From Haplosporangium gracile (lineage: Eukaryota; Mortierellomycota; Mortierellomycetes; Mortierellales; Mortierellaceae), in the NCBI GenBank assembly GCA_015499985.1, contig JAAAUF010000074.1, positions 1 through 64,000 on the forward strand: a stretch of 64,000 bases of DNA, in the 5' to 3' direction. Shown in pieces: positions 19,929 through 32,707 of the stretch. The first letter of the stretch is position 1; each line of letters begins with the position of its first letter. Made by a program: the position numbers and the translations under genes. The notes beneath the pieces were generated by a model, which saw nothing but the letters and a program-made list of their open reading frames with translations, was not told where the DNA came from and ran no database searches.

Positions 19929-22457
19929 TTAAGATTTGTACTTGGCGGGTGGAGGATCGGCCGGACTCATAAAGAACGTATTGACCATCTTGAGAGTAGC
20001 CCTCGACGGTCGCGCAGCCAGACGATGCGACATGATTTGAAACAACCGTCTCTGAATCGTCTCCTTACTCGCCGTCGCCTTCGTAGAGCCATCGCCACGA
20101 GTGCCACTACCATTGCCAGAATACACACCAGTCGTCTCGTCAAAACACGAGACAAGCAGCGCTAACGAGATCCCGACAGACCGATCCATACCTTGTTGAC
20201 AGTGCACCAATATCCTCGGTCTCCTTGTCTCCTGACTGACATTGTTATCCTTATTGTTGGTAGCAAACATGAGGTGGACGGCCTTGATCGCCATATTTAT
20301 CATCTCCAACAACTGGTGCTGGCCCTTCTTTCCTTCGGCAATCGGGAGGTGTAGGTAATAATAATCTTTGTCGCCTTCCTTGCGTGCCGGGAAGTTATCT
20401 AGCTGCTCACCCATCGTTGATGACTCGCCATCGATGGCGATCCACTGATGCTTCTGGAACACACAAAGTGTCGCCTGAGCTCCACCCTGCCCAGCGCCTC
20501 CCAGCACCGTGATATGACTTCTTGTTACTCCTTGTCCATCGTTAATATTAAACTCACACAGAGGGTGTCGTTTGATCTCTGCACCACAGTTGATGACCAT
20601 ATCAAATCCAGCCTCCCAACAATCCGGTATCCGTCCACTAGCATTATTCCCGATCCAGATCGAACTTGGCTTGATCTCTGAACACAACTCCATCGACGGC
20701 GTGAAATGGACTCTCCTTCCTTCTACTACACCATGCCCATAGTCATCCTTTCCCGAGGACTTCTTCCTTTCCTGCAACTGTTCTTGACGATGTTTAGACT
20801 TCTCCATAAGTTTCCGCTTCGCCTCCCTCACAACTTCCCCCGCCCGCCGCTCACACTCCGCCGGCGAGATCCCCTCCTCCAACAGGTACTCTTCATTCTC
20901 CCAGAACAGTTCAGGTTTCAACCCTCTCGACCACATCTCCTCGTCGTCGCCCGACCCCTGGACATAGAGGTACCCGTCTCGTTCCTCCAACCCGTCCTGG
21001 ACAACCCGTGAGGCGCTTAGACAGATCACTGGCAAGAACGCACATTGGCTATAGTCAGGCAAGTCGTGTCGGAGGAGGAAGCTTTGGGGTGTTAGCCAAA
21101 TGGGTCGGATGGGCTTTAAAAGCTTTGTCGTCAACGGCGTCATATCCGTGAACCTCTACAAAATGTGCAAAAAAAATGAACACGTCGAGACAGTTGCAAC
21201 AGCATTATTATAAATCAATGTAGAGCCTGTGGTTCACCAGCACAATCAGCAAGAGAAAGAAACTGCTTACCATGAGTTTTTCGGCAAAGCCCTCGATTTT
21301 GTCCGCAATCTGGACATGCTCAGACCTCGAGATCAAACTCGGGAGAGAATGATACCGCGTGTCCCAACTATCGCCATTCAACGCCGGGATCAACAACGCC
21401 GCCGCTTCTGCTGCCACTGCTTCTGACTCATTCTCAACATCATTGTCTGCCGAGTCTGACACTAAGCGTGGTCTTGTTGTAGATGTTTTCTCTGATGCGG
21501 TTTTCGACGTCGATGACTCATCCTGATCCTTCTCTGAAGTTTGTCCGCTTGTTGTTACGCCTCCGCCTTCATTCTTCTGAGCAGCCTGGTTCTGGAGTGC
21601 ACATTTCCGGACCGCATTGTTGATTGTCGCACACCAGATAGGAATCGTCTTTGACAAAGCATCCGGGACTCGTTTGCCCTTTCTCGTCGAGTCCACAATA
21701 ATGCAACTAGTAATAATACAATCGAAAAAATATATGGCATGTCAATATTTTCGGCTACAAGGTCTTTGAACACAAAATCAAACCCAACCCTAAATGAGAC
21801 GTTACCCTCCGTGCTTGATGATGGTCGTAATCAAGTGTGGGTTGTATCGCCGCAGGTTGAAGTCCCAGATCCCTGTATGTCCGTCCGTTGACTTAAAGTA
21901 CACTCCTGGTTTATGGATCTAGAAGGTGACGACGACAGAAACAATTGATAAGCCTAGCGCAATTAATGAGGCATTTGTCGTATTCAAGCACCTTCCATAG
22001 TTTGTTTCAGCGATTTCAAAAGGTTTACCTTGGAAGGGTGAACATACCATGTCCCGCACCGCTCGTTTGCTAAATACAAAGTAGGAATCGACCAAATAAA
22101 AGAATATTAGAGCTTGAAGTCATTCTTACACATATTATCATTTGTCAATGAATTCCTTGTTCGATTTTTAGACATGAAGCCATTAAAAGAAGCATACCGA
22201 TGACGGGGAACTGGGGGAAGAGGTCCGAGATCTCGCTGACAAAAGCCGCATCCGCCTGGATAGACCGAAGTCGGTTCAACCTACAGCATCCATATGCAAT
22301 TAAATAAAAAAAAAGAATGTAAGTCTAATTGATCTATCACTTAGTACGAGCAAAAAGGGAACAACAGAGCTGTTATTGATGAAGATACGAGTTGAATGGT
22401 ATTACGAAAGATATGGTTGTGGTTGTTTCCGTACAAACTCTTGGCGTCCCGCCTCAT
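19929..22457 (-). CDS. RIT1: Initiator tRNA phosphoribosyl transferase Rit1
   Basis: Six exons: 22457-22435, 22280-22198, 22069-22029, 21918-21806, 21706-21271, 21155-19929; 640 aa. Rit1 adds a 2'-O-ribosyl phosphate to A64 of initiator tRNA-Met, which keeps it out of elongation. Family marks are NRLRSIQADAAFV, GTWYVHPSK, STDGHTGIWDFNLRRYNPHL, IIVDSTRKGKRVPDALSKT and VQGSGDDEEMWSRGL. At the C-terminus is a dual-specificity-phosphatase-like loop HCQQGMDR (H-C-x5-R). Compared with yeast Rit1 it is longer because of low-complexity insertions (acidic/Ser-rich around 21400-21600, Thr/Gly-rich near the end). The start is inferred: the ATG at 22457 with a donor after 23 coding bases restores the family-like sequence KSLLNRLRSI in frame. 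Confidence 0.9.
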
Positions 22458-23140
22458 GTCATCCCTGTTCCTGCCATGTGTGCTGATTTGTGTTGCTTCT
22501 ACTGGATTCGACATGTTATGAAAGTTGGAATGAACGGGAAAAAAAAATGCCCTCCTGGAAAGTAATTCGTCTTAATCGTCACGTGCACACTTTATTTCGC
22601 AACAGCGTAATAGAACCGGGCGGGAACAATGTTGCCTTCAGTCATCGACTCCCTTCTGGGCCTGAGGCGCATGGATATTATGGAAAGGAGAGGCAATATG
22701 GTCATCAAGGAGTTGGAGGTGGAAGACGGCTAGATCCCTTGAGCCCGCGTTAAAGCAGCAAGGGTCGTTCGGACTCGTAAGAGGACGGGCTGTGGTCCTC
22801 AGGTACGATGTACTATTTAGTAGGCTTTACTTAGTGAAGTAGACTATGTGCTCGTACGAGCTTCACTTAGACAGTTCCACTTTTCAATTGATGTGTCGTC
22901 ACAGACGACCCATCACTACCTTGGTAAAAAAAAAAGGGAACAAAGTTGCCTTGACTGGCCACCAGAAGTTGAGTTGCCATGAGCGACAAAAGAAAACGCG
23001 TTCGATGGAGGAAAGTAAAGAAAAGATTGCATTGGAGGGGCACACGTTCCTCTACGACGCACAGATTCGCTATCCAAAGATTCGCTATTTTTCAATTGTT
23101 GTTGTTGCGGTTTGTATTTTGATTGGAAGTAATAGAGAAA
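22458..23140. other. Intergenic between Rit1 start and Rpt2 end
   Basis: Rit1 promoter side and Rpt2 3' flank. No gene recognised. Confidence 0.5.
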
Positions 23141-25152
23141 TTACAGGTACAAGCCCTCGGGTGTGCCCTCGTTCTTCCTGTACAACACCTTCTCCTTGGC
23201 CTTCTTGAAATCATCAGCCTTGACCTTCATACGACGCTCACGCAACGCCAACAGACCAGCCTCTGTGCAGACAGCCTTAATATCGGCTCCCGACAGCTCA
23301 TCCTTCGACATCACAAACTCCTCCAAATCAACATCTTCCGCAAGCTGCATACGACCAGTGTGAATGTTAAAAATGCGGCGCTTGGTCTTGACATCGGGCA
23401 TAGGGAACTCAATCTTGCGATCAATACGACCGGGACGAATCAAGGCGGGATCCAACGATTCGATCTGATTGGTCGCCATGATGACCTTGACATCTCCTCG
23501 TGAGTCGAAACCATCAAGCTGATTCAGAAGCTCTAACATAGTTCTTTGAATCTCACGCTCTCCTCCAGAGTTCGATTCGTATCTAATGGGAAAACGCCAA
23601 AGGGACAAGACGGTTAGCATCGATCGCAACAAGAAATTGACATATTTGTAGAGTAACTTGAAAGGGATGACAGAGAGGCTGCATACCTCTTAGTTCCAAT
23701 GGCGTCAATTTCGTCGATGAACACAATCGAGGGAGCGTTCTCCTCGGCGACTCTGAAAAGCTCGCGGACAAGCTTAGGACCATCTCCGAGATACTTTTGA
23801 ATCAACTCTGAACCGACAACGCGCAAGAACGTGGCCGAGGTCTGGTTGGCAACAGCCTTGGCAAGCAAGGTCTTTCCTGTTCCAGGCACACCATAGAGAA
23901 TGACTCCCTTGGGAGGCTTGACTCCCATATCCTCATACAACTCTGGGTGGGTCAATGGCAACTCGACGGCCTCCTTGATCTCCTGAATCTGTGTCTCCAA
24001 ACCTCCGATATCGGCATATGACTCTGTGGGTGCCTTCTCCAACTTCATGACGCTCACCATAGGGTCGGCATCGTCCTGAAGCACACCGATAACCGACATC
24101 GTCTACCATATGAAAAAACACACAACCAACCTAGTTAGACATCTTGTTCCTTTGTCAACAATCGCAAATTTCGATATCGCAAAATGACAAAATTGTCACG
24201 TTTACGAAAAAAAAGGCTGTAGTTTACCTTGTGGTGAAGGAGAATGGAGCATCCAGGCTCCAACAAGTCCTTGTCGACGAACGAGAGGATACTGACGTAG
24301 TATTCAGGCCCGTTGCTGGTCGAGATAATGGCATGGTCATCATCAATGATCTCCTCCAAGGTGCCGACGCTCATGGGTGTGCCTCGAAGATCGTCGACCT
24401 TGGATCGCTCCTCCTGGGCCTTTTCCTCCTGAGGCTTCAGTCTCTCCTGGTTTACTACAAACTCTTCCTCCATCAGCAGGTAATCCTTGATACGCTCCAT
24501 CTTTAGCATCTTCAGACGGCATCGAGTTGTTGGGAATACTAAACATTTTTTATCAAGGATTTAGGGTGGAGCAAGCATGTCAGAATTGATCCACTTCTCA
24601 TATGCATACAGAGTGACAGAAGCACAGATAACAGTTGTAACATCTCAACTGCAGCCAAAAAGTATGTTACCTGCTGGCAGCTTTGATGACGCGTCAGGTC
24701 CCTTTCTCATCTTTTTCTTTCCGACACGTGTGGGCAGTGGAGGCTCCCACTTCTTCTTTTGCTCCTTCTCCTACGAAACGTTTAAAAAACAGGAAGAGGC
24801 AAGCAGTTAGCTGGTCCGTCAATAAGATCCACACAAACAAAAAAAAGGCGCTCACATCCTTAAGAAAACGACCAAACTGGAACACCAGTTCTCAGTTGCC
24901 TTTTTCTTTCGCAACTTTGGTGCTGAGAACATACCTCCTTCTTCTGGTTGCCCTTGCCATTGTTTGGCTGCTCCGATGAAGGTTGATTACCCTATGAATG
25001 TTCGAAACAGTGAAATGGACAAAATGCTTGCGTGTTAGCAATGCAAAGTCTGCAAGGGTCAAAAGGACCCTAAAGCTGTGGTGAAAGTTGAGATAAATTC
25101 TCTCTCCAGACTTGTTTAGTTTGCCCAGTGTTCCACCTGCGTGCATTACCAT
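23141..25152 (-). CDS. RPT2: 26S proteasome regulatory particle ATPase Rpt2 (subunit 4)
   Basis: Six exons: 25152-25150 (ATG only), 24991-24935, 24770-24671, 24538-24228, 24102-23687, 23582-23141; 442 aa, the family length. Rpt2 is one of six AAA+ subunits of the base; it unfolds substrates and its tail opens the 20S gate. Visible parts are the N-terminal myristoylation-type sequence MGNQPS, the coiled coil ([19 protein letters not shown]), Walker A GVPGTGKT (228-235), Walker B FIDEID, the [12 protein letters not shown] segment and the gate-opening tail GLYL. Walker A has Val at its second position, where other species commonly have Pro or Ala. The first intron splits the ATG from the Gly2 codon, so splicing creates the myristoylation site. 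Confidence 0.96.
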
Positions 25153-26266
25153 AGTGGTGCGACTTGATTCGAGTTATGAAAGTGTGTTAAGTGTGTGTTG
25201 AGCAAGTGTTGTGTTGATGTTCGTTCCTGTGTTGGCGAAAGGTTTGAATGTAAAATCAAAAGAAAAAGAAAGACGAAGCACACGAATGCTTCTGACAAAG
25301 GCAAAGTGCGAAACACGAAGACGCGGCCACTCTGCAAAGCGGCGAGTGACGTATACCAGTCCCCATCCAATTACAGAAATTTAGTCAATTAGAGAGGGTT
25401 AGCAAGTGTCTTTAAACTACGAAATGGAAAGTTGGGATTTTTTCTCTTCCCTTTCGTTGCTTTCATTCGACCGCATGTATATTATTATCAAGAAGGTTTA
25501 GTGTGAGAAAAGAGACCGAGGATAGCTTGTTAGTGTCGTCCCTCGTTCTTTGTTTGTTTCTCTTGTTTGTGTATGTGTGTGTGTGCAAGGGAGGCAGGAA
25601 GATGGAGAGACAGACAGTTGACTGACTGGAGGGAAAGGCGGCGTACCATCGAGTCTGAAATTTCAACTCTCTATCTTCTGTTCCCTCTCTACTTGTATGT
25701 GTGATCAAGTGCAAAAGCAAGTGAATGATGGATCCAGATGAAATAAAAGAATGTCAAAGGCAGGGGTTCATCTGTTAGAAGGGAAATAATGTAGTGGCGG
25801 CATTCGCTGTAGATCTGTCACCGCGCAAAATTCGCCAATATGATAGTGAACGCGTAAATGGTCGTTCATGAAATGTTCATCGCGGGTAGAACAGCAATAG
25901 CGCAAAGTTTTAGTTTTCCGCTTTTGGTCAAAGGATACTTTTTCAAGGACACACTTTCAAACAAAATAGTGGCACAACATTTTCTCTTCTTTTTCGCACA
26001 GCAACACAATGCATTATGCATGGGAAGCAATATGAAAATCAAAAAGTAAGAGGATTACGGGAGTTACACACCGCTTTATTCTAGAAGCAATGGACCTTCC
26101 AGGGGCATCACACCGAGCGCTCTTTATCTCTTTGAGACACACCTGCGCCCAATTTTCTTTTTCGCTCTCTTTTTTCTTTCTTCACCCGCTCAAAGCATCC
26201 CTTCCTCTCACAGCTTGTCCTCCTTCGCACATTACCCTTCATACCATCCAACCGTGCGAACACTCC
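25153..26266. other. Intergenic, Rpt2 promoter region
   Basis: 1.1 kb; contains a GTGTGTATGTGTGTGTGTG stretch near 25567-25585. No supported gene. Confidence 0.5.
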
Positions 26267-29200
26267 ATGTCGCCAACGCAGCAATTCCGTCTCAGCAACG
26301 ACGTCGAGTCAATCACTCTCCGCAAGGATGCTAATGGAACACTCTTCAGCCAGATAGACGACATAACCAACAACTTCCCTGAAGCAGTGAGGTCCAAGGT
26401 CAATGGTACTAGCATCCTTTTTCTCCAGAACGAGAATGGGCAGAGGTAAGCTTCCTGTCCACTATGCCAGACTGTAAAGGATGAAAAAAGGAAAATACTG
26501 ATCCTGAACTAATTGTATATATCCTTATCATTATAACTGTCTCAGGTGCGAGCCGAAGAGGATCGCCTACTACTCAGATGCCATCGTCGACGTGGTGATC
26601 GCCGCACATGCTTCCAATCCCTCTGTCAGCCAGATCCCTGGCAGTGGTGGCACAGTCTCATTGTCGACGCTGTCTCTCTGCTTCCACTCCTCCTCAACAT
26701 TTCAGGCTCTCGCAAGAATCCTTCAGGGCACTCCAAACGAACTACTCGCTCGACTCATGGCAACAATCTCGTCAATTGCCTCGGACACTACATACATCCA
26801 GCATCAACTGGACTACTCTACCGAGCAGCAGTCAGTGAACCACCGACACCTACTGGAGTGACTCGTTCAACTGCTCCAAGATGCGAAGGAGCGGAATGAG
26901 CGAGTACTGGCTGAGTTCGGTGTAGCCAAGGAGAGAGATGAGGAGATGTGCAGGATGCAACAGCAGACCATCGATCAACTCATCGTCGCCCAGCAACACA
27001 ACGAGGCGATCCTGGTCCAGAACTACGAGCTCCATGGGTACCCACTCCCCAGGCTGTTTGTTATCCTTCCAGATTCGAACGAGAGAAATGGGGTCAGCGC
27101 AATATTTTGGCAGACATGTTTAGACTGTTCGTCTTGTGTGAGTGTGGCGACCACTGTAAGGGTAATGTGGCAACAATTGGCTCCTCTAGTCAGCCCACCT
27201 TTGCTACTTCCGGTACTCCAACTACCTCCATGCCTATCAAAAACAGCATCCACCTGGCCAAGCACCGACGGATATGTGCTCTTCCGACCTACCGAGTTCT
27301 TTGACCGCTACGGCCCCTATGTCCTCGGGCTGCTGCAAGTCCTTCGGCACTGTCTTGCCGTCGCACTGGCCGAGGCCGGTGTCAAGGATATCGTGGATGG
27401 CGTCACGTTGATCTCCAAGAGAACGTTGGAAGCTGTCGACATGACGATCGACTTTCTTCAACAGAAACTGGACGATGAGACGGTAATGGATGAAGCCATA
27501 GGAACTGACGTTGAGACACCAGAGGAGGAGGAGGAGGAGATGTTCAATGGTCTTACTGCTCTGAAGGACGCAGACCTCCGAAAGTTGGATACGTTCTTGC
27601 GGAAGACAGACGCAGACAAAGTTCTCGGCAACCTCTACAGGATCACGATCGATACAGGCTGTGTAAAGTGGATATGTCTCGACCACTATCGCCAAGTCTA
27701 TCGCGAGACCGCCATGACTTCGTTCGTTCAGTGTGTCGAGACGAACGACGGCGCCTATAACTCTCAGCTCGGCAAGGTCACCATCGCTCTCAAGTCAAGC
27801 ACAATTGTCAAGGTCTTTTCCTCAAGGCTGCTCAGGCAAGCCTCGTCTGTCAAAAGTCTCAGTATCACGCTCGGTTGGACTTCTTCCTCCGCTGACCTGG
27901 TCATACTCGTGAACAAGATTACTTCCAGACTTTAATCAACCGCCCTCGCTTTCCTCTCAGATGCGACCCAGAAAAGGCAAATATCATTCTCTCCTCGGCC
28001 TCCTTTCCAACACCAAGATCAAAGGTCTAACGCTCTCCGACGCTGCTTACATCGGATCCCAGACGTCGAACCTTCCCTCGAGCCACAGTCCCTCCATCTT
28101 TACAGAGCTTCCACTATCTCGGGAAAATCTACTCTGTAGACGATGCTCGCCTGGCCAACGTCACCTCCTTCTGTCCTCACCTTGTTGATTTAAGGCTCGG
28201 CACTTAAGAGATAGACAGCGAGGACGTGCCAAAGATCGATGAGGTCATCGGTTCATTGTCGAAGCTGGGTGTCCTTCATCGATACAACCTATACTCGTCC
28301 AAACACGGCGCGATATCCAATACCCTTACATCCTATGGTTCTGTTGCACTACGAGAACTTGTAGAGTCCGATCGGTTCCACTACGGTGATACTACCTTAC
28401 TCGAAGAGACCATCAACCGATCATTAGGTTCTCTTGAGGTACTTTTATTCAATTAGAACCGCACTAACTATCGACAACTCTCCACGCATGATATACCCGG
28501 CTTAGCCTCCTCCGTAATATACGCTGACGATAATCGAGCGTTTGGCAGACTGATGCGCCTTGAAGTCCGTGTAAAAATGAGATCGGGTTCGTTCCCACAG
28601 ATGGAATCCATCCTTCCACATCTCAATTTGGTCCATTTTGGTGTTGATAAGCGAACCAGCATTCTCCTTGCCCAAGTCAACCTCGGCGCCTTGAAATCAC
28701 TTCCTTTGCGCGATTTGCCGGAAGACGATCTCAGGCACCTTTGTCGCGCAAGCAGCTTGCCATCTCAGATCGAGTCCTTGACACTTGGATCGATCCCAAT
28801 CACACGAGACCTTTTGGCGACTCTTGAGACCAGTTCTCTTCGACAGCATGGGACACGCCAAACTGATCGAAATTCTATTTCGTTTAAATCTCACTCAACT
28901 ACAACTTCTTACCATCTACGACAACGAGTACTGCTGGAACACAGAGGGAAGCATTGCCGAGAGGTGTCTCCTATTGGATGATGAGCCTCTCGTCCAGCTG
29001 CTCTACCAAGTTGACAAGAGCAAGCGCGATGTTCACCAGGAGAAGTTGAGAGAGGTTTTTATCAGTCTGGAGAATCACATTTGTGGAAGCTGGACCGTCG
29101 ACGCGTGCGTATCCTTTCTTATGCAACGTACCATAGAGAGTACTATTCCTCCATCCTGCCCCACTTCGCGATATATAAAAAGAGCAATTCTCTTTCCATA
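26267..29200 (+). pseudogene. Decayed multidomain gene: small N-terminal domain, central CECG-type domain, LRR-like C-terminus
   Basis: Exon 1 26267-26445 and exon 2 from 26546 join in frame to give FRLSNDVESITLRKD and a short ubiquitin- or header-like domain. The frame meets a TGA at 26859-26861, after which it continues in the same frame with LVQLLQDAKERNERVLAEFG and YPLPRLFVILPDS. Near 27075 the frame shifts to RNILADMFRLFVLCECGDHC. At 27266 it shifts back to VLFRPTEFFDRYGPYVLGLL, so the two indels compensate each other. Another shift occurs near 27920. The C-terminal third holds LRR-like pieces (GALKSLPLRDLPEDDLRHL, IESLTLGSIPITRDLLATL) with more breaks. An intact gene would encode roughly 900 aa. 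I recognise the YPLPRLF/CECG/FFDRYGPYVL pattern from large uncharacterised Mortierella-type families; no function is known to me. Confidence 0.75.
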
Positions 29201-29397
29201 GCACAGAACCATGCTTTTTTCTTTCTTACCGTCATTGATAGACTGGATCAAAACTGTTCAGGATTTGGTAAAGCATATGTGCTTGTCATTATTGTGATTG
29301 TGTGGAAAATATTTCAACACCAGAAAAATCAGTCGAATTCAAGCGAAGAGTAAAAAAGTGAGCAATTTTGTTTAAATGGTATGAATGGTCTATATAT

Positions 29398-31259
29398 CTA
29401 AGAACTATCGACCCTCAAAGCAGCAGCAGCTTTACGCGCCCTCCTCGCCCGTCTATTAAACAAGAACCAAGTCGTGACACAAACAGCACCCAACACAAGC
29501 GTGCCGCCCGCCGTCAACGTAACGGGCAAATACGAGATGTTCGGCTTTGTTATATCCAACAAGAACCCAGCCAGAGGCGCGCCCGCAAGCATACCCAATC
29601 CACCCGCCGCATACATCAGTCCAATCGTAGACGCCATCTTCATGGTCCCAAAGGAATCTGCAACTGCTACGGGGACCAGGGACAGGTACCCACCGCCAAA
29701 GAACCCGAAGATGAGACCTGAGAGGAGGAGCATTCCGAAGGAACGAGCGATTGTCCAGAGGACGACGATGGCGAGGGCGGTCGCCCAGGAGCAGAAGAGG
29801 AGGGCGGAAGAGTTGGGAACATAGTCGGAGATTAGGCCGAGGATGATCCTGCCGGCGAGGGATGCGCCGCTGGTTAGGCCGAGGATTAGTGCACCCTTCT
29901 CTGCCGACAATCCAATGAACACCGCATAGGCTATTGATTGTAGTTTGTGAAATATGAATGAGAAGAAAAGGCGTCAGTGCTTGTTGTTGACCATATTGTG
30001 CGTGCAAAGTAGCGGCTTGAAAAATATCCCCCCTACCCAAAACGAAAACTTACTTTGCATGTAGTACAGAGGAATAAGAAATCCGATCGAGGCAGCCAAT
30101 TCAGCAATAGAGAGCGACAAGAACTGTGGGTCCTTGAAGACCTTCAAGGCCTCGAAGAAGGACTTGTCCTCACCGGTGGAGGCCTCTGGCTTCTCGTCCA
30201 TGTCGTCCTCGATCGACTCCTTGGCAGCGTAATGCTCCTTGCTCTCAGAAATCAACAAACTTGCACCGCCGCTATCATTTTCGTTGAATTTGACCACAGA
30301 AGGTAAGGAAGAACATTAGAGAATTAGAATAATAAAACGGAGAAATAAAACCCCAGGTCCACTCGAATGCACCCCTCTCTCTCCCTCCTTCTCTCTAACG
30401 TACTATCCACACATCCCTACAATAACTTACCAGAGAACAAAGCAGATGAAGGCAAGGATCCGGAGAGTCCAGTAGATATCGAAGTGCCCAATGAGGGCAT
30501 TGGTCAATGGTGCCAAGATCAATCCACCTGCTCCCACACCCGACACCGCGATTCCCGTGGCGAGACCACGCTTTCGGGAAAAGTAGTGGGAGGGTGCTGC
30601 GATAGCCGGATAGTATGCTAACGAGGCGCCGATACCGAACAGCACACCCTGTGTTAGGTACAAGTGCCATACCTAATGGACAAAGGCAAGTGGGGGTGGA
30701 GGGGAGGTGAATGCCAGTTCGGGGGGTTTCTTGATCAAACAAACGCAAGAAAACGAACATACTAGAGTTGTAAGAGTGCAAGTATTACCTGAGTAGAGAA
30801 GGACGCAAGGATGAGTGCAACAGTCATGACAACAGACCCCGTCATAGCCGTCAATCGGAAGCCGAACCGGTCTGCGACAATACCCGCCAAAAAGCCCGCA
30901 AGATAAGTCACTGCAGATCCGACAGAGCCCACAAACGCAATCGACGACGGATTTGACTCGGGAAAGATGGTCAGGTAGTGGTGCTCAAAGATACCAAAGA
31001 TATATTCTGTTGGTGCAAATACAAACGAGTGGACGAGGAAAGAACCCAAGACGACCAGCCATGCTTGGAGACCGCCTTCATGGCGGAGCAGGAGGGGAGA
31101 CCCCTCGGTCATGGATAGGGGTAGGTTTGCAGAGGTTGAGGATGGTGGCGGTTGGTTGACGATAGTTGCGGCTGAGCTGAGGTTACTGGCTGTTGGTGCG
31201 GCGGACTTTTGGGGGGTGACTTGTTCGATGCTCGTCGGTGTTGGGGATTCGATATTCAT
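29398..31259 (-). CDS. MFS transporter, monocarboxylate-transporter (SLC16)-like
   Basis: Four exons: 31259-30789, 30672-30431, 30271-30054, 29930-29398; 487 aa. A Pro/Ser-rich cytosolic N-terminus of about 75 residues is followed by hydrophobic segments grouped as six plus six around a charged central loop (ESIEDDMDEKPEASTGEDK). The segment LAGFLAGIVADRFGFRLT fits the MFS loop 2-3 signature, and GVGAGGLILAPLTNALIG and GFFGGGYLSLVPVAVADSFG are typical of fungal monocarboxylate permease-like proteins. The substrate cannot be told from sequence; short organic acids or related anions are likely for this family. The exon 3 acceptor (TGATAG at about 30273) was chosen because it restores phase and is the only good site. 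Tail RRARRARKAAAAL is basic and cytosolic. Confidence 0.87.
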
Positions 31260-32707
31260 AGTTTTATATATATATGATTGCTGTGGGTATATTAATGTAG
31301 GGCGAGGTGATTGTCTTGAAGGAGAGGGCGGGGTCAAAAGGGTGCTTCTGTGCCGACAGATGGATCGACTGGGTATTATTTTCACACTTTCACTCGGCGA
31401 ATGCAAGCAAAGCAAGAAGAGGATCAAACAAATTAGGCTTGATCGGGTAAATGATCTATATGATCTGCAAAAAGAGGATGGAGAAGAGGAGAAGGGAAGT
31501 GAGAGAGGGAAGAGAAGAAGGGAAGAAAGGGAAGAGGGAACACAGAGGATTTATGTAGAGCAAAAAAGAAAAAAAAAAAGTCTCCGACAAAGCAACAACT
31601 GTCGTGAACCACGATCATGTCAATTGAAAGGCAATCGATATCAGGCGGGATAATAACTCTCCCTTTTTTCAAGGTCCCAAGGAGCCTCCAAGGTATACAG
31701 TACCAACAACGAACAACGAACAAGGTTCTCCTCCACTGTATGTAAACAAAAAGAAAAGAAGTGTGGAAAAAAACAAGCAAATTGCCTTTTTCAGTAAACA
31801 TCCTTGTATTTTCTTTTTCGCTGTCGATACCTCTAATTGACCCCTTCACTAATTTTGCACGACAGCGATGATCAAGCAGATACACTCAGCGTCACTGCAC
31901 CTTCTTTTTCTTTTCTGCACCTTTCTCCTATCATCTAGACCGCTCCGTAGGTGACTGGAGGAGAGAGGGGAGAAGAGGAAGGGGGTGACCGTAAGAGATA
32001 GGAATGCACGGAGAAAAGAGGACAAGGACAAGATTTTTTCTTCTTTTTCTGCGGAAAAGAGGGAGGGTTGTGGTGTTGATACTGTAATCTCTACACTCTT
32101 TATCTGTCGCTGACATGTTCTGGGGTCCCAAACAAACCCTACAAGGTTTATTCTCTTTTTCGTGTAGCAAGGCAATTCGGCGTTTTTAGCAGATGTATGA
32201 CTCTTCTTGCTAGTAGCATCAAAATGTTTATTCTCACACCCACACTCGTATCTTCCCCTCGTACCATCTCTTTCATTTTCTCTCCTTTCCGGTGGAAGGG
32301 GTTTGTGGTCATCTCGAGTCAAAAGGACTCGTAAGTCCTTGCAAACCACAGAGCCTGCATTCCCTCAAGAAGGCGCGTCGTCCAATGAAACCTAGATTGA
32401 AAATGTCATGCGCCCCCCACAAACGTTCTCCGCCTTTTATGCTGCAGTTGGAGAAAGGCGATCAAGTTCATCCAGTAATTGCCGGTTCCTGAGAGTCCCC
32501 GCAATGAAAGGCTCCTGCAATCCGGTAACATCCCCTGTCTATTACCATTACCTCCTCTTACTTTGGTCCCATTCTGTCGAGTTGGTGGTGTTTATTGGCA
32601 AAAGAGTAGAAAAAAGGATAGCAAATAGAAAGCAATGAGTGAATCGAACTATCCATTAGGAAAGGGTGCGGAAAGACCGAATCATTGTGTGCATGAAGCT
32701 TCCTTCC
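31260..32707. other. Intergenic, MFS promoter side and lipase 3' flank
   Basis: 1.45 kb. A-rich and purine-rich tracts at about 31480-31580; TATATATATA at 31263-31275 close to the MFS start. No supported gene. Confidence 0.5.

Noticed and set aside
31111..31653. 180-codon plus-strand frame
   Set aside because: Overlaps the MFS gene start on the opposite strand and runs into purine-rich low complexity; no recognisable protein.
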